Of a DNA stretch of 64,000 nucleotides, positions 14,501 to 24,448 are shown piece by piece. The DNA comes from Plecoglossus altivelis (taxonomy: Eukaryota > Chordata > Actinopteri > Osmeriformes > Plecoglossidae). The notes under the pieces are model-generated. The model did no database searches, had not been told where the DNA came from, and was given only the letters and a program-made list of their open reading frames with translations. The stretch is from contig BROE01000013.1 of the NCBI GenBank assembly GCA_036571765.1, positions 13,107,957-13,171,956 of the forward strand, read 5' to 3'. A program made the position numbers and the translations under genes. Numbering within the stretch: position 1 is the first letter of the stretch; every line of letters begins with the position of its first letter.

Positions 14501-16097
14501 CCTCACTATCCCACTGTCCCACTCCCTCACTATCCCACTGTCCCACTCCCTCACTATCCCACTGTCCTACTCCCTCACTATCCCACTGTCCCACTCCCTC
14601 ACTATCCCACTGTCCCACTCCCTCACTATCCCACTCCCTGTCTTTCCCACTCTCCCACTCCCTCTCACTAGCACTTTCTCTCCCATTGCATGTGAGAGTG
14701 GATGCGTGCGTACATCGGTGAGCCCCCCCTCCCACCCCCACCCCCACCTCCCTCCCAGAACGTCAGTGTGTCCACTTCCTGTTGTAATTGCTCCAGGATA
14801 AATGGAGCGGAGACCATGATGACTATCAGATCTGCCCTCCCGTTGTTCACTTCCTGCTGGCCACCGTCTCCAGGCAGCACTGTGACACACCAGGACTTAG
14901 AGGCAGCACTGTGACACACCAGGACTTAGAGGCAGCACTGCGACACACCAGGACTTAGAGGCAGCACTGCGACACACCAGGACTTAGAGGCAGCACTATG
15001 ACACACCAAGACTTAGAGGCAGCAGTATGACACACCAAGACTTAGAGGCAGCACTGTGACACACCAGGACTTAGAGGCAGCACTGTGACACACCAAGACT
15101 TAGAGGCAGCAGTATGACACACCAAGACTTCGAGGCAGCAGTATGACACACCAGGACTTAGAGGCAGCAGTATGACACACCAAGACTTAGAGGCAGCACT
15201 ATGACACACCAGGACTTAGAGGCAGCAGTATGACACACCAGGACTTAGAGGCAGCAGTATGACACACCAAGACTTAGAGGCAGCAGTATGACACACCAGG
15301 ACTTAGAGGCAGCAGTATGACACACCAGGACTTAGAGGCAGCAGTATGACACACCAAGACTTCGAGGCAGAATTGTGACACACCAGGACTTACAGGCAGC
15401 AGTGTGACACACCAGGACTTACAGGCAGCAGTGTGACACACCAGGACTTCGAGGCAGCCTGGACTTTCCTTAGTGGCTGTCCCAGGGGTAGCAGTAGAAT
15501 AAAAACAGCTGTTATTATTGGTGCTGTAAGCGGTATTATCTGTCTGTTATGACAATGTTATATATGTAGTGACGTACCCTTAAGAGGGCTTAATAAGGTT
15601 TGAACAGATCCATGGTGATATGTTGTGTGTTTGCATGGGTGTGCCGTGGTAGCGAGGTGAGTAATACACCTACAGCCAATGATCCCCTTCTTCCCTGTCC
15701 TTCTTCAGGGATCTGAACTTCAACAACATCAAGCTATTCCCGAAAGCCATCCAGGCCCTGCCCAAGCTGAAAGAACTGTGAGTATAGTGACCCCTCCCCC
15801 CCCCAGTACACAAACATGCACACACACATACACACATGCACACACACACACACACACACTCACACAGCAAATTAAAGAGAAGTGCATTCCTTAATGACTG
15901 CTTTCATCATAATACTATTCCATTCCATTTGTAATGCTTACCTAATGCCACTTTAATTATAAGTTACATCGTGGTTAGAGCCCTGTATTATGAACTGATT
16001 GTCTAATACAGTGAAGACAGAAGGGATTGTAGGTGCCCGCTACAGTATGACGGTGTCAGGCTATGTTTAGGTAGAAAAAGGAGATACTAACGTTAGT

Positions 16098-16133
<36 letters not shown>

Positions 16134-19100
16134 CTGTGAGAGAGAGGTAGCTGAGGGATTGATGAGGTTGTCTAGATGGATGGTGCATCAGAGAACACAG
16201 ACCACTCTATCTGTTTTCCTTTCTAGTCCTCGTTTATTCCCCCCCCCCCCCCCCCCTCTTGTCTGTCAGCAACGAGGCGAGGAGACGTGCAGAGTTCACT
16301 TAGCAGGACTTAGGAGGACACCCTGACAGCTCCAAACCCTTTTGTTCGATGAAAAACAAGCCAGGTTTCTCATCTCTCTGTCGCTACTTAGTCAGAGTGC
16401 CGACTGGGAGTGCTACAGCCACTCGCCATACACTCTTCACGTGGACTTTGAACTGAGGTCACATCGATTCAGTATTCATGAAGAAATAAAGGCAAATCTT
16501 CCCAGGGCATCAAGTTTTTGTTCACCAGTTCATGCAGATGTGAGATGTGGCTTGATGTGCAGTATATAGTATATGATCTTTCTGACGGTCCTGTCGATTC
16601 TCGCCTCTGTCTTTCTTCAGCGAGGTGAAGAGCTCTCTGGCATAGGTATAGAACATCAAACATAATGGTCGGTCAGAAACTCAACCGTCAGTAAGTTCAC
16701 TTAGCAAATAAACAGATGCCATCTACAGGAGGGCTGTGGCAGTAGCCAGGCCATTGTCACCCTTTCTGAAGATCACAGTCCCAGTGCTGCGACCAGCCTG
16801 AGACCAAACTAGCTCTCCTCGCTCTCAGCCCTGTCACAGAGGAGCGAGGTGCACTAACCATGTCTTGGCTCTGTTCCCTCTCTCCAGCGGTTTCCACAGC
16901 AACAATATAGCTGCCATACCTAAAGGAGCTTTCCATAACAACCGTCTACTCAGAACCATGTAAGGTCCAATGCGTGCACCGACACTATAACCTTTTATAC
17001 AGCCAGCCCACGATTAGAGCAAAGTTGAACATAAGTTGAACATAAATGAGCACACACTTTTGCTGCCTTTCTCTTTATCTCTACCTCGCACACAAAATGG
17101 TAGCATTGCAAGCTGGAACTGTACTGTTTACCAGTGTGTCTGTGGGCTTATGGGTATACATGTCCAGAAGATGGTGCCATTCTTGCATAGTGGATGAGTC
17201 CTGACATACTATCCTCTCCTTTCCCACTCCCTCTTCTCACCTGTTCCCTACTCCAGCCACCTGTACGACAACCCTCTCTCCTTCGTGGGTTCATCTGCCT
17301 TCCAGAACCTGTCAGACCTGCACTCCCTGTAAGTTCCTCTCACCCCCAGCCCTGGCCTGGCCAGCATTCAGGTTATGGACAATAGGACCATTTTGAGAAG
17401 ATGTGGATCTCTTAAACCTGCTTTTCCTCCTGGCTTTGTTCTGTTGTACCTGATGTGAGTGTGTTCTGGGACTTGCTGTGTTGCAGGATGCTCAGAGGAG
17501 CCAGTCAGGTGCAGGAGTTCCCAGACCTCACTGGAACCAACACCCTGGAGAGCCTGTGAGTAAACGCAACTCCAAAGGACAGGAGACACCGTCTGGAGTG
17601 TTCTATGTGTCTGCCATGCTGGGAAGGATGGCTTGACTGCAGTGGTAACCTTTAGATCCATTCATTATCTTTATGTGTTGTTACAGCACCTTGACTGGTA
17701 CGAACATCGCTGCTGTTCCTGCTGACCTGTGTGATGACCTGAAGCTCCTTCGAACTCTGTAAGTAGCCATGAGACAGCCAGGTCCATAATGCACCACTCC
17801 TGCCATTGTAAGAGACTTGACTGACTGTGCCTTCTTCCTCTGCCTCCTCTCTTTGCCTCCTCCCTCTGCCTCCACCCTCTGCCTCCTCCTCTGCCTCCCC
17901 ACCCCCTCTCCCCCCTCTTTCTGCCTCTTCTTTCTGCCTCCTCCTCTGGTCCTGCAGAGACCTGTCCTACAACCAGATAGAGGATCTGCCATCCCTCCAG
18001 GGCTGCGTCCAGCTGCAGGAGATGTGAGTTGACGCTTTTGACACACACACACACACACACACTGCATGTCCACATTTCAAACTGAAACGAATCCAATTCA
18101 TTCACCTGGTCTCTGATGCGTGTCGGCTCCCTCGTCACTCATGTGCTCTGCTCGCCTCTTCTCTGTGTGTTTCCTGTTTCTAGAAGCCTGCAGCACAACC
18201 ATATCCTCCAGATAGATAGACACACCTTCCAGGGTCTCTCTGCCCTGCGATTGTTGTGAGTTAACCTCCCTTAACCGCCACAAAGACACAAACATACAGA
18301 CAGAAAAAAAACTATACACGCTGTACTTACATACAGACATGCACACGCACATTCTAACCTTGTGGCTGAATCTTGTTTTCCCACAGAGACCTGAGTAGGA
18401 ATGAGATCCGGAGCATCCACAGACACGCCTTCCTCTCCCTCTCCTCTCTGACTAACCTGTGAGTAGACGCTCTTACCTACACCTCACACCAGGACCGTTG
18501 ACGATACACATGCGTGACAGGAGCCCATGGTGTGTGTGCTTTGTTGCAGAGACCTGAGTTTGAACTCTCTGACCAGCCTGCCCACTGATGGCCTGGCTGC
18601 TGTAAACCAGCTCAAACTGACAGGGAACCTGGAGATGAAGAGCATTTTCACAGCAAAAAGCCTGCCCAGACTTAGGTCAGTATCCTAGGAGGACACACCC
18701 TGATGCTTTCACACACACGCACACCACTTCGGAATTCATCCGGAAATGAGACATATTCGCGCCACCACCCTACCACCTCTTCTCTTGCCCGTCTGCCAGT
18801 GGTAAAGACCTAAGGCTTAGACACATCCTCTGGAACGGAATGAAGAGATGTCTTGGTTAACAAGTTCTAACCTTGTATTAGGATCTCATTCACAAAGCTG
18901 GTCTTTCATTGACACTGGGATGCAGCACCAGTACGGTGTGGAAAAGTAAAGTCTGCTGTCTGGGCCAGGTGAAGCTGCAGGGAGATGTGTCAGACTGCTC
19001 TCCAGAGTGGCTTATCAGTGTTTGCTCTGTGATCCCCAGGTCCATCTCTGTGCCCTATGCCTACCAGTGCTGTGCTTTTGTGGGCTGTGACTCCATCGTG

Positions 19101-20876
19101 AGTCCTCCTCCGGAGGCCGCTGCAGGTGAGAGAACTCTAATAATAATATGTACTTAATAATAATACCAATAATATGGTAACTTTTTTTTACATTGACATG
19201 AGGCGATTTTGAGGGTAAAACATGAGGTAAGCATTGCTTCCTTGTGTTTTGCAGGTGGAGAAGGGATGGACAGAATCTCCATGGCAATGCACTGCTCACC
19301 CTCACCAGGTAACTCTGTCACCATCTTTGTCTACCGACTGCATCCTTTACGCAGCTAATATGACTGCTACCATTGTTACTATTTGTAGCTATTTGCTTGT
19401 AAAATGAATTCTCCCTCGTTCTACTGCATTCCCCCATTTATCTTCTCATGCCTTTCCTCCTCCCTCCCTTCTCTTCTTACCCTCCGTTCCCTCTCTCCAG
19501 GAGCCTTCAAGCCGTGTGAATATCTCCTGGGTAGCTGGATGATCCGTCTGACGGTCTGGTTCATCTGCCTGGTTTCCCTGGTTTGCAACAGCCTGGTTCT
19601 GGCTGCAACCTTCTCCAGCCAGCGGGCCCTGCCTTCAGGCTCCATCTTCCCAGCCTCCCTGCCCCCAGCCAGGCTGCTCATGGGCCTCCTGGCCCTGGCC
19701 AACCTGCTGACCGGCATCTACGTGGGGGTGCTGAGCGTGCTGGACGCCGCAACCTGGGGCTCCTTCTCCCAGTTTGGGGTATGGTGGGAGACAGGCGTGG
19801 GCTGTCGGGTCACGGGAGTTCTGGCGGTCTTCTCGTCGGAGTGGGCTGTCCTGCTGCTGCCTCTGGCAGCGGTGGAACGCAGCGTGGCGGTCTGGCCACT
19901 GCTGGGGAAGACGGCGGCGGTGTCAGCCTCGCCACGCAGGAGCAGGGGGGCAGAGAGGCGTATCAGTCTGGCCGCGGGCCTACTCGGGGTCCTGGCTGCA
20001 GCTGCAGCCTGCCTGCCTCTGATCAGCTCCAGCCAGCCATCGGCCTCCCCTCTCTGCCTGCCCTTTTCCGGAGGCGAGGGCCCGGCTCTGGGGGTCACAG
20101 TGGCCCTGGTGCTTCTCAATGCGCTGGCCTACCTACTGACAGCAGGCGTGTACACGCGGCTGTACTGCCGCCTGGGGCGCACGGAGCTGGCCGACCCCGA
20201 GCAGAGCGGGGCGCTGCGCCATGTCGCCTGGCTCATCTTCACCAACTGCATCTTCTTCTGTCCTGTCGCCGCCTTCTCCTTTGCCCCCCTGCTGGCAGCC
20301 TCCGGTACTGCAGGAGGTCCTGAAATTGCTAAATCAGTCACGCTGATCTTCTTCCCCCTGCCTGCCTGCCTGAACCCTGTCCTGTACGTGTTCTTTAGCC
20401 CCGCCTTCAGGGAGGACTGGCAGAGGCTGCGGGGCCGGGTGGGAGTGGCCAGAGGTGTGAAGGCGGGGCCAGGGCAAGGTGGTGGGTGTGGTCAGGGTGT
20501 GGGAGGCGGCGACTCCGCTGGCTATGACTGTGGGGCGTACTCCCAGCTGTGCAGGGAGGTGAGGGTGTGTGAGCAGTGTGAGGCTGCCACGCTCCACGCT
20601 CAGGCCTCATCCTCCTCTTCCTCAGTCTGCAGACACTTGGTCAAGTCCCACAGCTGTCCCACCCTTCCGGCCGGGGCAGGGGCGTGCCAGCGGGCGGAGG
20701 GCTACTGGGCGGACAGCGGCACGCCCTCCGCCCAGTCAGAGTACGCAGACGAGGGGGACTCCTTTGTGTCGGACAGCTCAGACCAGGTGCAGGCCTGTGG
20801 ACGGGCCTGCTTCTGTCAGAGCAGAGGCCTGCCCCTTGTGCACTACTCATACAACATACCTCGTGTAAAAGACTGA
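1..20876 (+). CDS. lgr4: lgr4: leucine-rich-repeat G-protein-coupled receptor 4 (5' end outside the window)
   Basis: Receptor for R-spondins at the plasma membrane that strengthens Wnt signalling. The window contains the last 72 nt of exon 1 and exons 2-18, so the signal peptide and most of the N-terminal cysteine cap lie upstream. Most LRR exons are 66-72 nt, one repeat each, all in phase 2; exon 5 carries three repeats in 216 nt. The final exon holds the hinge end, seven helices and tail. It is called lgr4 and not lgr5 or lgr6 because the tail ends with FVSDSSDQVQACGRACF and IPRVKD, as I recall for human LGR4, and because the exon count (18) agrees. The stop is TGA at 20874-20876. An oddity is an extra stretch of about ten residues in intracellular loop 1. 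The gene converges on mybpc3. Confidence 0.96.
727..1623. repeat. Direct duplication of a ~180-bp segment
   Basis: 727-909 and 1446-1623 are near-identical in the same orientation, about 720 bp apart. Shared blocks include GTGGGATGAGTGGCAC and AACATCATTAGA. They differ by scattered substitutions and small indels, for example loss of a few bases in the AATATC region. Confidence 0.9.
2376..2466. repeat. (CT)n microsatellite
   Basis: Imperfect TC repeats interrupted by TTT and GTCTC. Confidence 0.9.
4318..4590. repeat. CCAG/CACAC compound tandem repeat
   Basis: About 270 bp of CCAGCCAG runs punctuated by CACACACCC, open in several frames on both strands because of its 4-bp unit. Not coding. 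Confidence 0.9.
6540..6648. repeat. (CA)n microsatellite
   Basis: A CACGCACG lead-in followed by about 35 uninterrupted CA units in lgr4 intron 1. Confidence 0.95.
7776..7847 (+). CDS. lgr4: lgr4 exon 2 (LRR)
   Basis: 72 nt between TTTTGCAG and GTGAGT. It encodes DISMNNITELPAFVFKNLP and the start of the next repeat, nearly identical to the first LRR of human LGR4. Confidence 0.95.
9514..9546. repeat. Poly-G tract
   Basis: About 30 near-uninterrupted G in lgr4 intron 2. The length could be an assembly or polymerase artefact. Confidence 0.85.
10612..10677. repeat. (CT)n microsatellite
   Basis: Nearly pure TC repeat in lgr4 intron 2. A second short CT run lies near 10,780-10,803. Confidence 0.9.
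11374..11445 (+). CDS. lgr4: lgr4 exon 3 (LRR)
   Basis: 72 nt, acceptor CTCAG, donor GTAAGT. Encodes LRLAGNDLSFIHPEALSGL, a conserved LGR4 repeat. Confidence 0.95.
11482..11854. repeat. CA, CA and GTGTT/GT repeats in lgr4 intron 3
   Basis: CA runs at about 11,486-11,520 and 11,608-11,632, then a GTGTT array passing into (GT)n at about 11,810-11,854. Just downstream, 12,236-12,330 has imperfect repeats of an ACACCATGGAGACCAG type. Confidence 0.8.
12398..12469 (+). CDS. lgr4: lgr4 exon 4 (LRR)
   Basis: 72 nt, acceptor TTCCTCAG, donor GTGAGT. Encodes MLQNNQLRTVPSAALKNLHA. Confidence 0.95.
13389..13604 (+). CDS. lgr4: lgr4 exon 5 (three LRRs)
   Basis: 216 nt, acceptor GTCCTCAG, donor GTGAGT. 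Three repeats sit in one exon. They include LDANHITAVPEDSFEGL and LRHLWLDDNNLTEVPV, part of the concave surface that binds R-spondin in the family. Confidence 0.96.
14330..14401 (+). CDS. lgr4: lgr4 exon 6 (LRR)
   Basis: 72 nt, acceptor CTTTTCAG, donor GTAAGT. Encodes HLHNNRIVEIGENCFTGLEN. Confidence 0.94.
14441..14640. repeat. 24-bp minisatellite, about 8 copies
   Basis: The unit combines CCCTCACTATCCCACT and GTCCCACT, and the copies are almost identical. It lies just after lgr4 exon 6 in intron 6. Confidence 0.9.
14870..15465. repeat. 29-bp minisatellite, about 20 copies
   Basis: Head-to-tail copies of a unit made of GACACACCAGGACTTAGAG and GCAGCACTGT. Copies differ mainly at CAGG/CAAG and CACTGTG/CAGTATG, so higher-order patterns are visible. 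In lgr4 intron 6. Confidence 0.95.
15709..15777 (+). CDS. lgr4: lgr4 exon 7 (LRR)
   Basis: 69 nt (a 23-residue repeat), acceptor TTCTTCAG, donor GTGAGT. Encodes DLNFNNIKLFPKAIQALPKL. Confidence 0.94.
16098..16257. repeat. (GT)n and poly-C tract
   Basis: A GT run at 16,098-16,133 and a C run of about 17 at 16,240-16,256 in lgr4 intron 7. Confidence 0.85.
16888..16959 (+). CDS. lgr4: lgr4 exon 8 (LRR)
   Basis: 72 nt, acceptor TCTCCAG, donor GTAAGG. Encodes GFHSNNIAAIPKGAFHNNRL. Confidence 0.94.
17257..17328 (+). CDS. lgr4: lgr4 exon 9 (LRR)
   Basis: 72 nt, acceptor ACTCCAG, donor GTAAGT. Encodes HLYDNPLSFVGSSAFQNLSD. Confidence 0.95.
17487..17555 (+). CDS. lgr4: lgr4 exon 10 (LRR)
   Basis: 69 nt, acceptor GTTGCAG, donor GTGAGT. 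Encodes MLRGASQVQEFPDLTGTNTL, matching the short repeat in the middle of the LGR4 array. Confidence 0.94.
17687..17758 (+). CDS. lgr4: lgr4 exon 11 (LRR)
   Basis: 72 nt, acceptor GTTACAG, donor GTAAGT. Encodes TLTGTNIAAVPADLCDDLKL. Confidence 0.94.
17958..18023 (+). CDS. lgr4: lgr4 exon 12 (LRR)
   Basis: 66 nt, acceptor CCTGCAG, donor GTGAGT. Encodes DLSYNQIEDLPSLQGCVQLQ. Confidence 0.94.
18184..18255 (+). CDS. lgr4: lgr4 exon 13 (LRR)
   Basis: 72 nt, acceptor TTTCTAG, donor GTGAGT. Encodes SLQHNHILQIDRHTFQGLSA. Confidence 0.94.
18387..18458 (+). CDS. lgr4: lgr4 exon 14 (LRR)
   Basis: 72 nt, acceptor CCCACAG, donor GTGAGT. Encodes DLSRNEIRSIHRHAFLSLSS. Confidence 0.94.
18550..18675 (+). 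CDS. lgr4: lgr4 exon 15 (last LRR and start of hinge)
   Basis: 126 nt, acceptor GTTGCAG, donor GTCAGT. Encodes DLSLNSLTSLPTDGL and NQLKLTGNLEMKSIF, equivalent to the final LRR of LGR4. Confidence 0.94.
19040..19125 (+). CDS. lgr4: lgr4 exon 16 (hinge, cysteine pair)
   Basis: 86 nt, acceptor TCCCCAG, donor GTGAGA. Encodes SVPYAYQCCAFVGCDS, the conserved C-terminal flanking cysteine motif before the membrane domain. Confidence 0.95.
19255..19308 (+). CDS. lgr4: lgr4 exon 17 (hinge)
   Basis: 54 nt, acceptor TTTGCAG, donor GTAACT. It encodes a short hinge segment ending MAMHCSPSP. It is shorter than the human hinge exon, which is poorly conserved in the family. Confidence 0.85.
19501..20876 (+). 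CDS. lgr4: lgr4 exon 18 (seven-helix domain and cytoplasmic tail)
   Basis: 1,376 nt from acceptor CTCTCCAG to TGA, about 457 residues. It begins GAFKPCEYLLGSWMIRLTVW, conserved at the ectodomain-TM1 border. Later landmarks are FGVWWETGVGC in extracellular loop 1, a VERS motif after TM3, HVAWLIFTNCIFFCPVA in TM6 and FFPLPACLNPVLYVFF in TM7. The tail has a poly-Ser run, a KSHSCP motif and the conserved terminal segment. The exon is more GC-rich than the surrounding introns. Confidence 0.97.
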
Positions 20877-22800
20877 TGGCTGAAGAGTGCGTGTGTGTGT
20901 GTATGTGTGTGTGAAAGTGTGTTTGTGTACCTGTGCATGCATTTCTACCAATCTCGTGATTTTATTCGACGCCTTAGCAAGTAGAAACACTTTGTAGCAC
21001 AGTACAACATTGCAAACTGACTGCCCTGCACTTGGATCATTCAGGAAGCACTTATTTGACATCACTGTGTGAGCAGAGACTCAACCAATCACATCGGTGT
21101 GTGAGACTCAACCAATCGCAAAAGGGAATGTTACCATGACTCAGAGTGCATCGAGACAGAAGTTGTTGGGCCAGGACTTGGTCTGCGCTAAAGGAGGATG
21201 AACCAGTTCCTGTGAACCCTTCATGTGTTTCTGACAAATGACAAACAGACAGTCCTGTCATTCTGTTATCAAAAGAGGAACTCATGCCATCAGTGCCTAT
21301 TCCTAGGCCAGATATGACTGTCACCTGAGGTCAACAGCTTCTAGCTGGGGGCTTTCTGTCCCCCCCTTGTAGCTTCTACAAGGATGAAATAGATCCATAT
21401 ATAAAGATAAGCTTCTTTTTTAAATGGTCATTTCCTGATCTGTCAATTCTAAAGCCTAGCCATAATCTCTGTTAATATAGTTTTGTATGTACATGTAGCA
21501 AATGTAATCGTCCTCATTGTAGTGTTGTTGACTGTTGTCTGTGTGAAAGTACCACATCCTTCACAGGAATACTGCATGGAATAGAATGTCTTCATTTCAA
21601 CCTACCCAGATGACCTTGAATGTGACCCTGATTAAATCTACACTCTAAACTACACACATACTAAGCATGCATTTTCCATATGGTTGCCATGCAAAATAGG
21701 TGAATCAGAAATGTTTCCTTGCTGAAGGTGAACAGACTTGGAAGCCATATGGGAATAGCAGATATAACAGTTGTAGCTGCGCTAGTTTACCTAGCTGCCA
21801 ATGGTGTTGTTTATTGTTGTTCGTTGAGACAAATGATAAACGTGGGCAATGGTGATTTAACGTTGGAAAGTTGGCCCCAAAAGTAGAATGCTATGCTAAT
21901 CCCAGGCACCCATAGACTGTAGCGCTCCTAGTGGTACATGTTAAATCCTCCACACAGGAGAGTCATTAGACAGATTGTATCGTAGTAATGGTAGCTTCAA
22001 AAAAAAGGGTTTTATTTTTTACAATAGACATGAACCATGTGGGTGCTTCCATGTAAGCAGAACTATTTTGCCAAAGTTCATTTGCATTATACTAATGTAT
22101 TTTCTCATGACCATGAATAGGATTTGAAAAGGTTGTCTTTGTCCTGCGTGGTGGTCAGGAGTTGATGGCTGAGAGCCTGTGTGGTACAGCAGAGGGGGTT
22201 CTGAGGCTGGCGTGGGTGCTGGGAGGGCCTGTATTCACAAGTGCACTTCATGTTCATGCTCACTCAGGAATGTAGGGAAACCTTGACTCCCCGTCAACTG
22301 TTTGCTCGCATGCCCTTCTAATGCATCAAATTGACTTGTGAAATGATACAGTAGATCCATTGCCTGTGAGTTTCATTCATGTAATGTCTTCATGTAGTAT
22401 GGAGTTGTGATGTATGACTGGGTGTGGAGTTATAGCACCAACCAAATGTTGCTTTTATTTCTCTTTTCTTTTGTCTGGTTCTGTTTGTGAAAATTCCAAA
22501 AATCTGTGTTTTGTGTTTGAGTTGTAAATTATTTTTTTGGATGCTGTAGAAAACCAATAATCACAAATGGGATGTGTTGTGTAATCAGGAAAGCTACCTC
22601 CTTCTCTGTAGTGGCTACCGGCTGTGTTTTGGACCCTCTAGTCCTGTTTGGAGAGGTAGGCTTTAAATACTTCTGGTTGTAAGTTGTCACTGAATTTATG
22701 TCACGCTTTTAGTTCAGTGCAAGTTGTGGGAGGAATTTATGTACTGTATACTGTGATTTGTTTTTTAAACCAAAATATATAAACTAAAAAGTCGCTTCCA
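20877..22800 (+). other. lgr4: lgr4 3' untranslated region (end approximate)
   Basis: No coding signal is seen after the stop. ATTAAA at 21631-21636 is one possible polyadenylation signal. A weaker AATATA-type signal near 22,774 would give a UTR of about 1.9 kb. The end is a guess from AT-rich sequence and the start of different, G-rich sequence beyond 22,900. Confidence 0.5.
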
Positions 22801-22940
22801 AATCAGATCTGTTCATGACACTTTTATTTGTGTTTTCTTTGAACGCGCACTTTCACCATGCAGAGAGGCAGCAGAGAATCAGGAGAACACGCATGTGCCC
22901 TGATAGAGGCCTTGTCTGGACTGTTAGTATGTGTGTGTGT

Positions 22941-22971
<31 letters not shown>

Positions 22972-24024
22972 GGGGAGGTGTGTCAGGGGGTGACATTTGG
23001 TTTAGAGTTCCTCACTCGCTTCACTTCTTCAGCCTATTCTGACCCCCGGCCCAGGGGCTAGCTCCTCACGCCTGCTGACTCCCCAGGCTGAGGTGAGGAG
23101 AGCTTTGACTGGGCCCGAAGTATCCTCTGACTGGAGGTAAGGACAGGCAGGACATCTGAGACTCACACCTGACCCATGGATTCCCACCCAGGGTTCTTCA
23201 CTATGTATGTAGGTGCTGGTTTCAGTTTCAAAACAGGCAGCGTATTATATTTGAGAAATGTCATGCAATGGTGCAGATGGGCACATTCATGCTTATATTC
23301 CTTGTATAAGCATACGTGCTGACCTGCCTCTCTCAGTGTGGCAGTACATGCCACCGAGTATGGAAGGTTAGCAGATGACAGCCAGTTGCTGGCTTGCCGT
23401 CCTTCGGGGCTGGCAGTAAGTCACCCCGGAACCTCTCTTTACACAGATCATTTCCCCTCCCAGACGCACATTGTGGCTAATGGGACATTCCGGCTATTCC
23501 AAGCATGACCATCCCTCTCTCTGCTCTACACACGTTAAACACATACCTGCATCATTCCTGGCCTTAGCTGGGCTTTGTTACATTAATACCAGCCTGCTGG
23601 CAGCCTCTCTGCTATTCCCTCTAGCATTGGAGCACCACAGGCATGCTGGGCTCTTTGTTGGCATAGTGTGTGTGCCTTTGGTGGCGTGCTGGGTGCGTTT
23701 GTTGGCATGCTGCGCGTTGCTGACCTCGGACTGGTCATGTGGGCAGAGAGGGAAGTGCTGCTTCACCTGTGAATTCATCTCACCGAGTTCACGTTCAGTC
23801 TGTGGCACGTGTATCCAAACGAACAAATCCACTCAAAAGTATACTTACAAAGTGCATGTACACACATGCTTATATTAAAGTTGTCAGTCAGTGTGCGCAT
23901 ATAAAAAGCTATATTTACGTACGCTGCTAATTGTGTAGAAAAAAGATACACGGTGAAAATGTATTAATCTGTCACCACATTTACATTCATTCTTCATTTG
24001 TAAAATAAAAATGATTACAATTCA
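22801..24024. other. lgr4-mybpc3 convergent intergenic gap
   Basis: No coding or RNA gene is supported. It contains a GT run passing into a G run at about 22,930-22,975. The open frame near 23,471-23,878 has no recognisable composition or splice context. Confidence 0.7.
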
Positions 24025-24416
24025 TATGTTGACAATTAAGATATATATTTATTAATTTCATAAATAAGACAAAAAAAACCTCAACATAGTCTAAACAGAG
24101 CATGGCCAGACAAGGACATTTCGGTGTTCACCTCTCCTAGGGAGTCTGGCAGCCTGAGTGAAACCCAGCTTCACATTCCTCCAGAAGGGTTCCATGTAAT
24201 AAATAGAGATGACTGATGGAACTAGGGGGGGATTCCACATGAGGTGATAGGGAAGTTAACATGGCTCCTTAGAGCTGGTTGAGCGTACATTTGAGTTGAA
24301 CAAACACATCTAAACACTTTGGTTTTCCTAGGCTTGGCCTCCCCGAGTCCCAGAGTAAGTCTTGAGAAGAGGAGAGGATGTACAGGCTGTCTTCAGTCAA
24401 GTCATCTCCAAGCCTC
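24025..24416 (-). other. mybpc3: mybpc3 3' untranslated region
   Basis: It ends near an AATAAA on the - strand at 24048-24053, in AT-rich sequence, about 370 nt after the stop. Confidence 0.6.
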
Positions 24417-24448
24417 TCACTTCTTAGTTTCTTCCTTAGTGACTTGAG
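24417..24448 (-). CDS. mybpc3: mybpc3 exon 31, coding tail
   Basis: The acceptor CTACCTTACAG at 24,449 is in phase with exon 30 and gives a tail SQVTKEETKK and stop TGA at 24417-24419. The human protein ends VPQ, so the tail is not conserved and the call rests on splice signal and phase. Confidence 0.65.

Noticed and set aside
14870..15465. CRISPR-like look of regularly repeated units
   Set aside because: The repeats are directly tandem with no unique spacers, and the genome is a vertebrate; it is a minisatellite.
19583..20323. 246-codon frame overlapping the lgr4 membrane exon, and antisense frames there
   Set aside because: These are shadows of the GC-rich real frame. Only the frame ending at 20,876 shows receptor sequence.
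23471..23878. 135-codon open frame between lgr4 and mybpc3
   Set aside because: It has no recognisable domain, sits in sequence without splice or promoter context, and is of a length expected by chance.
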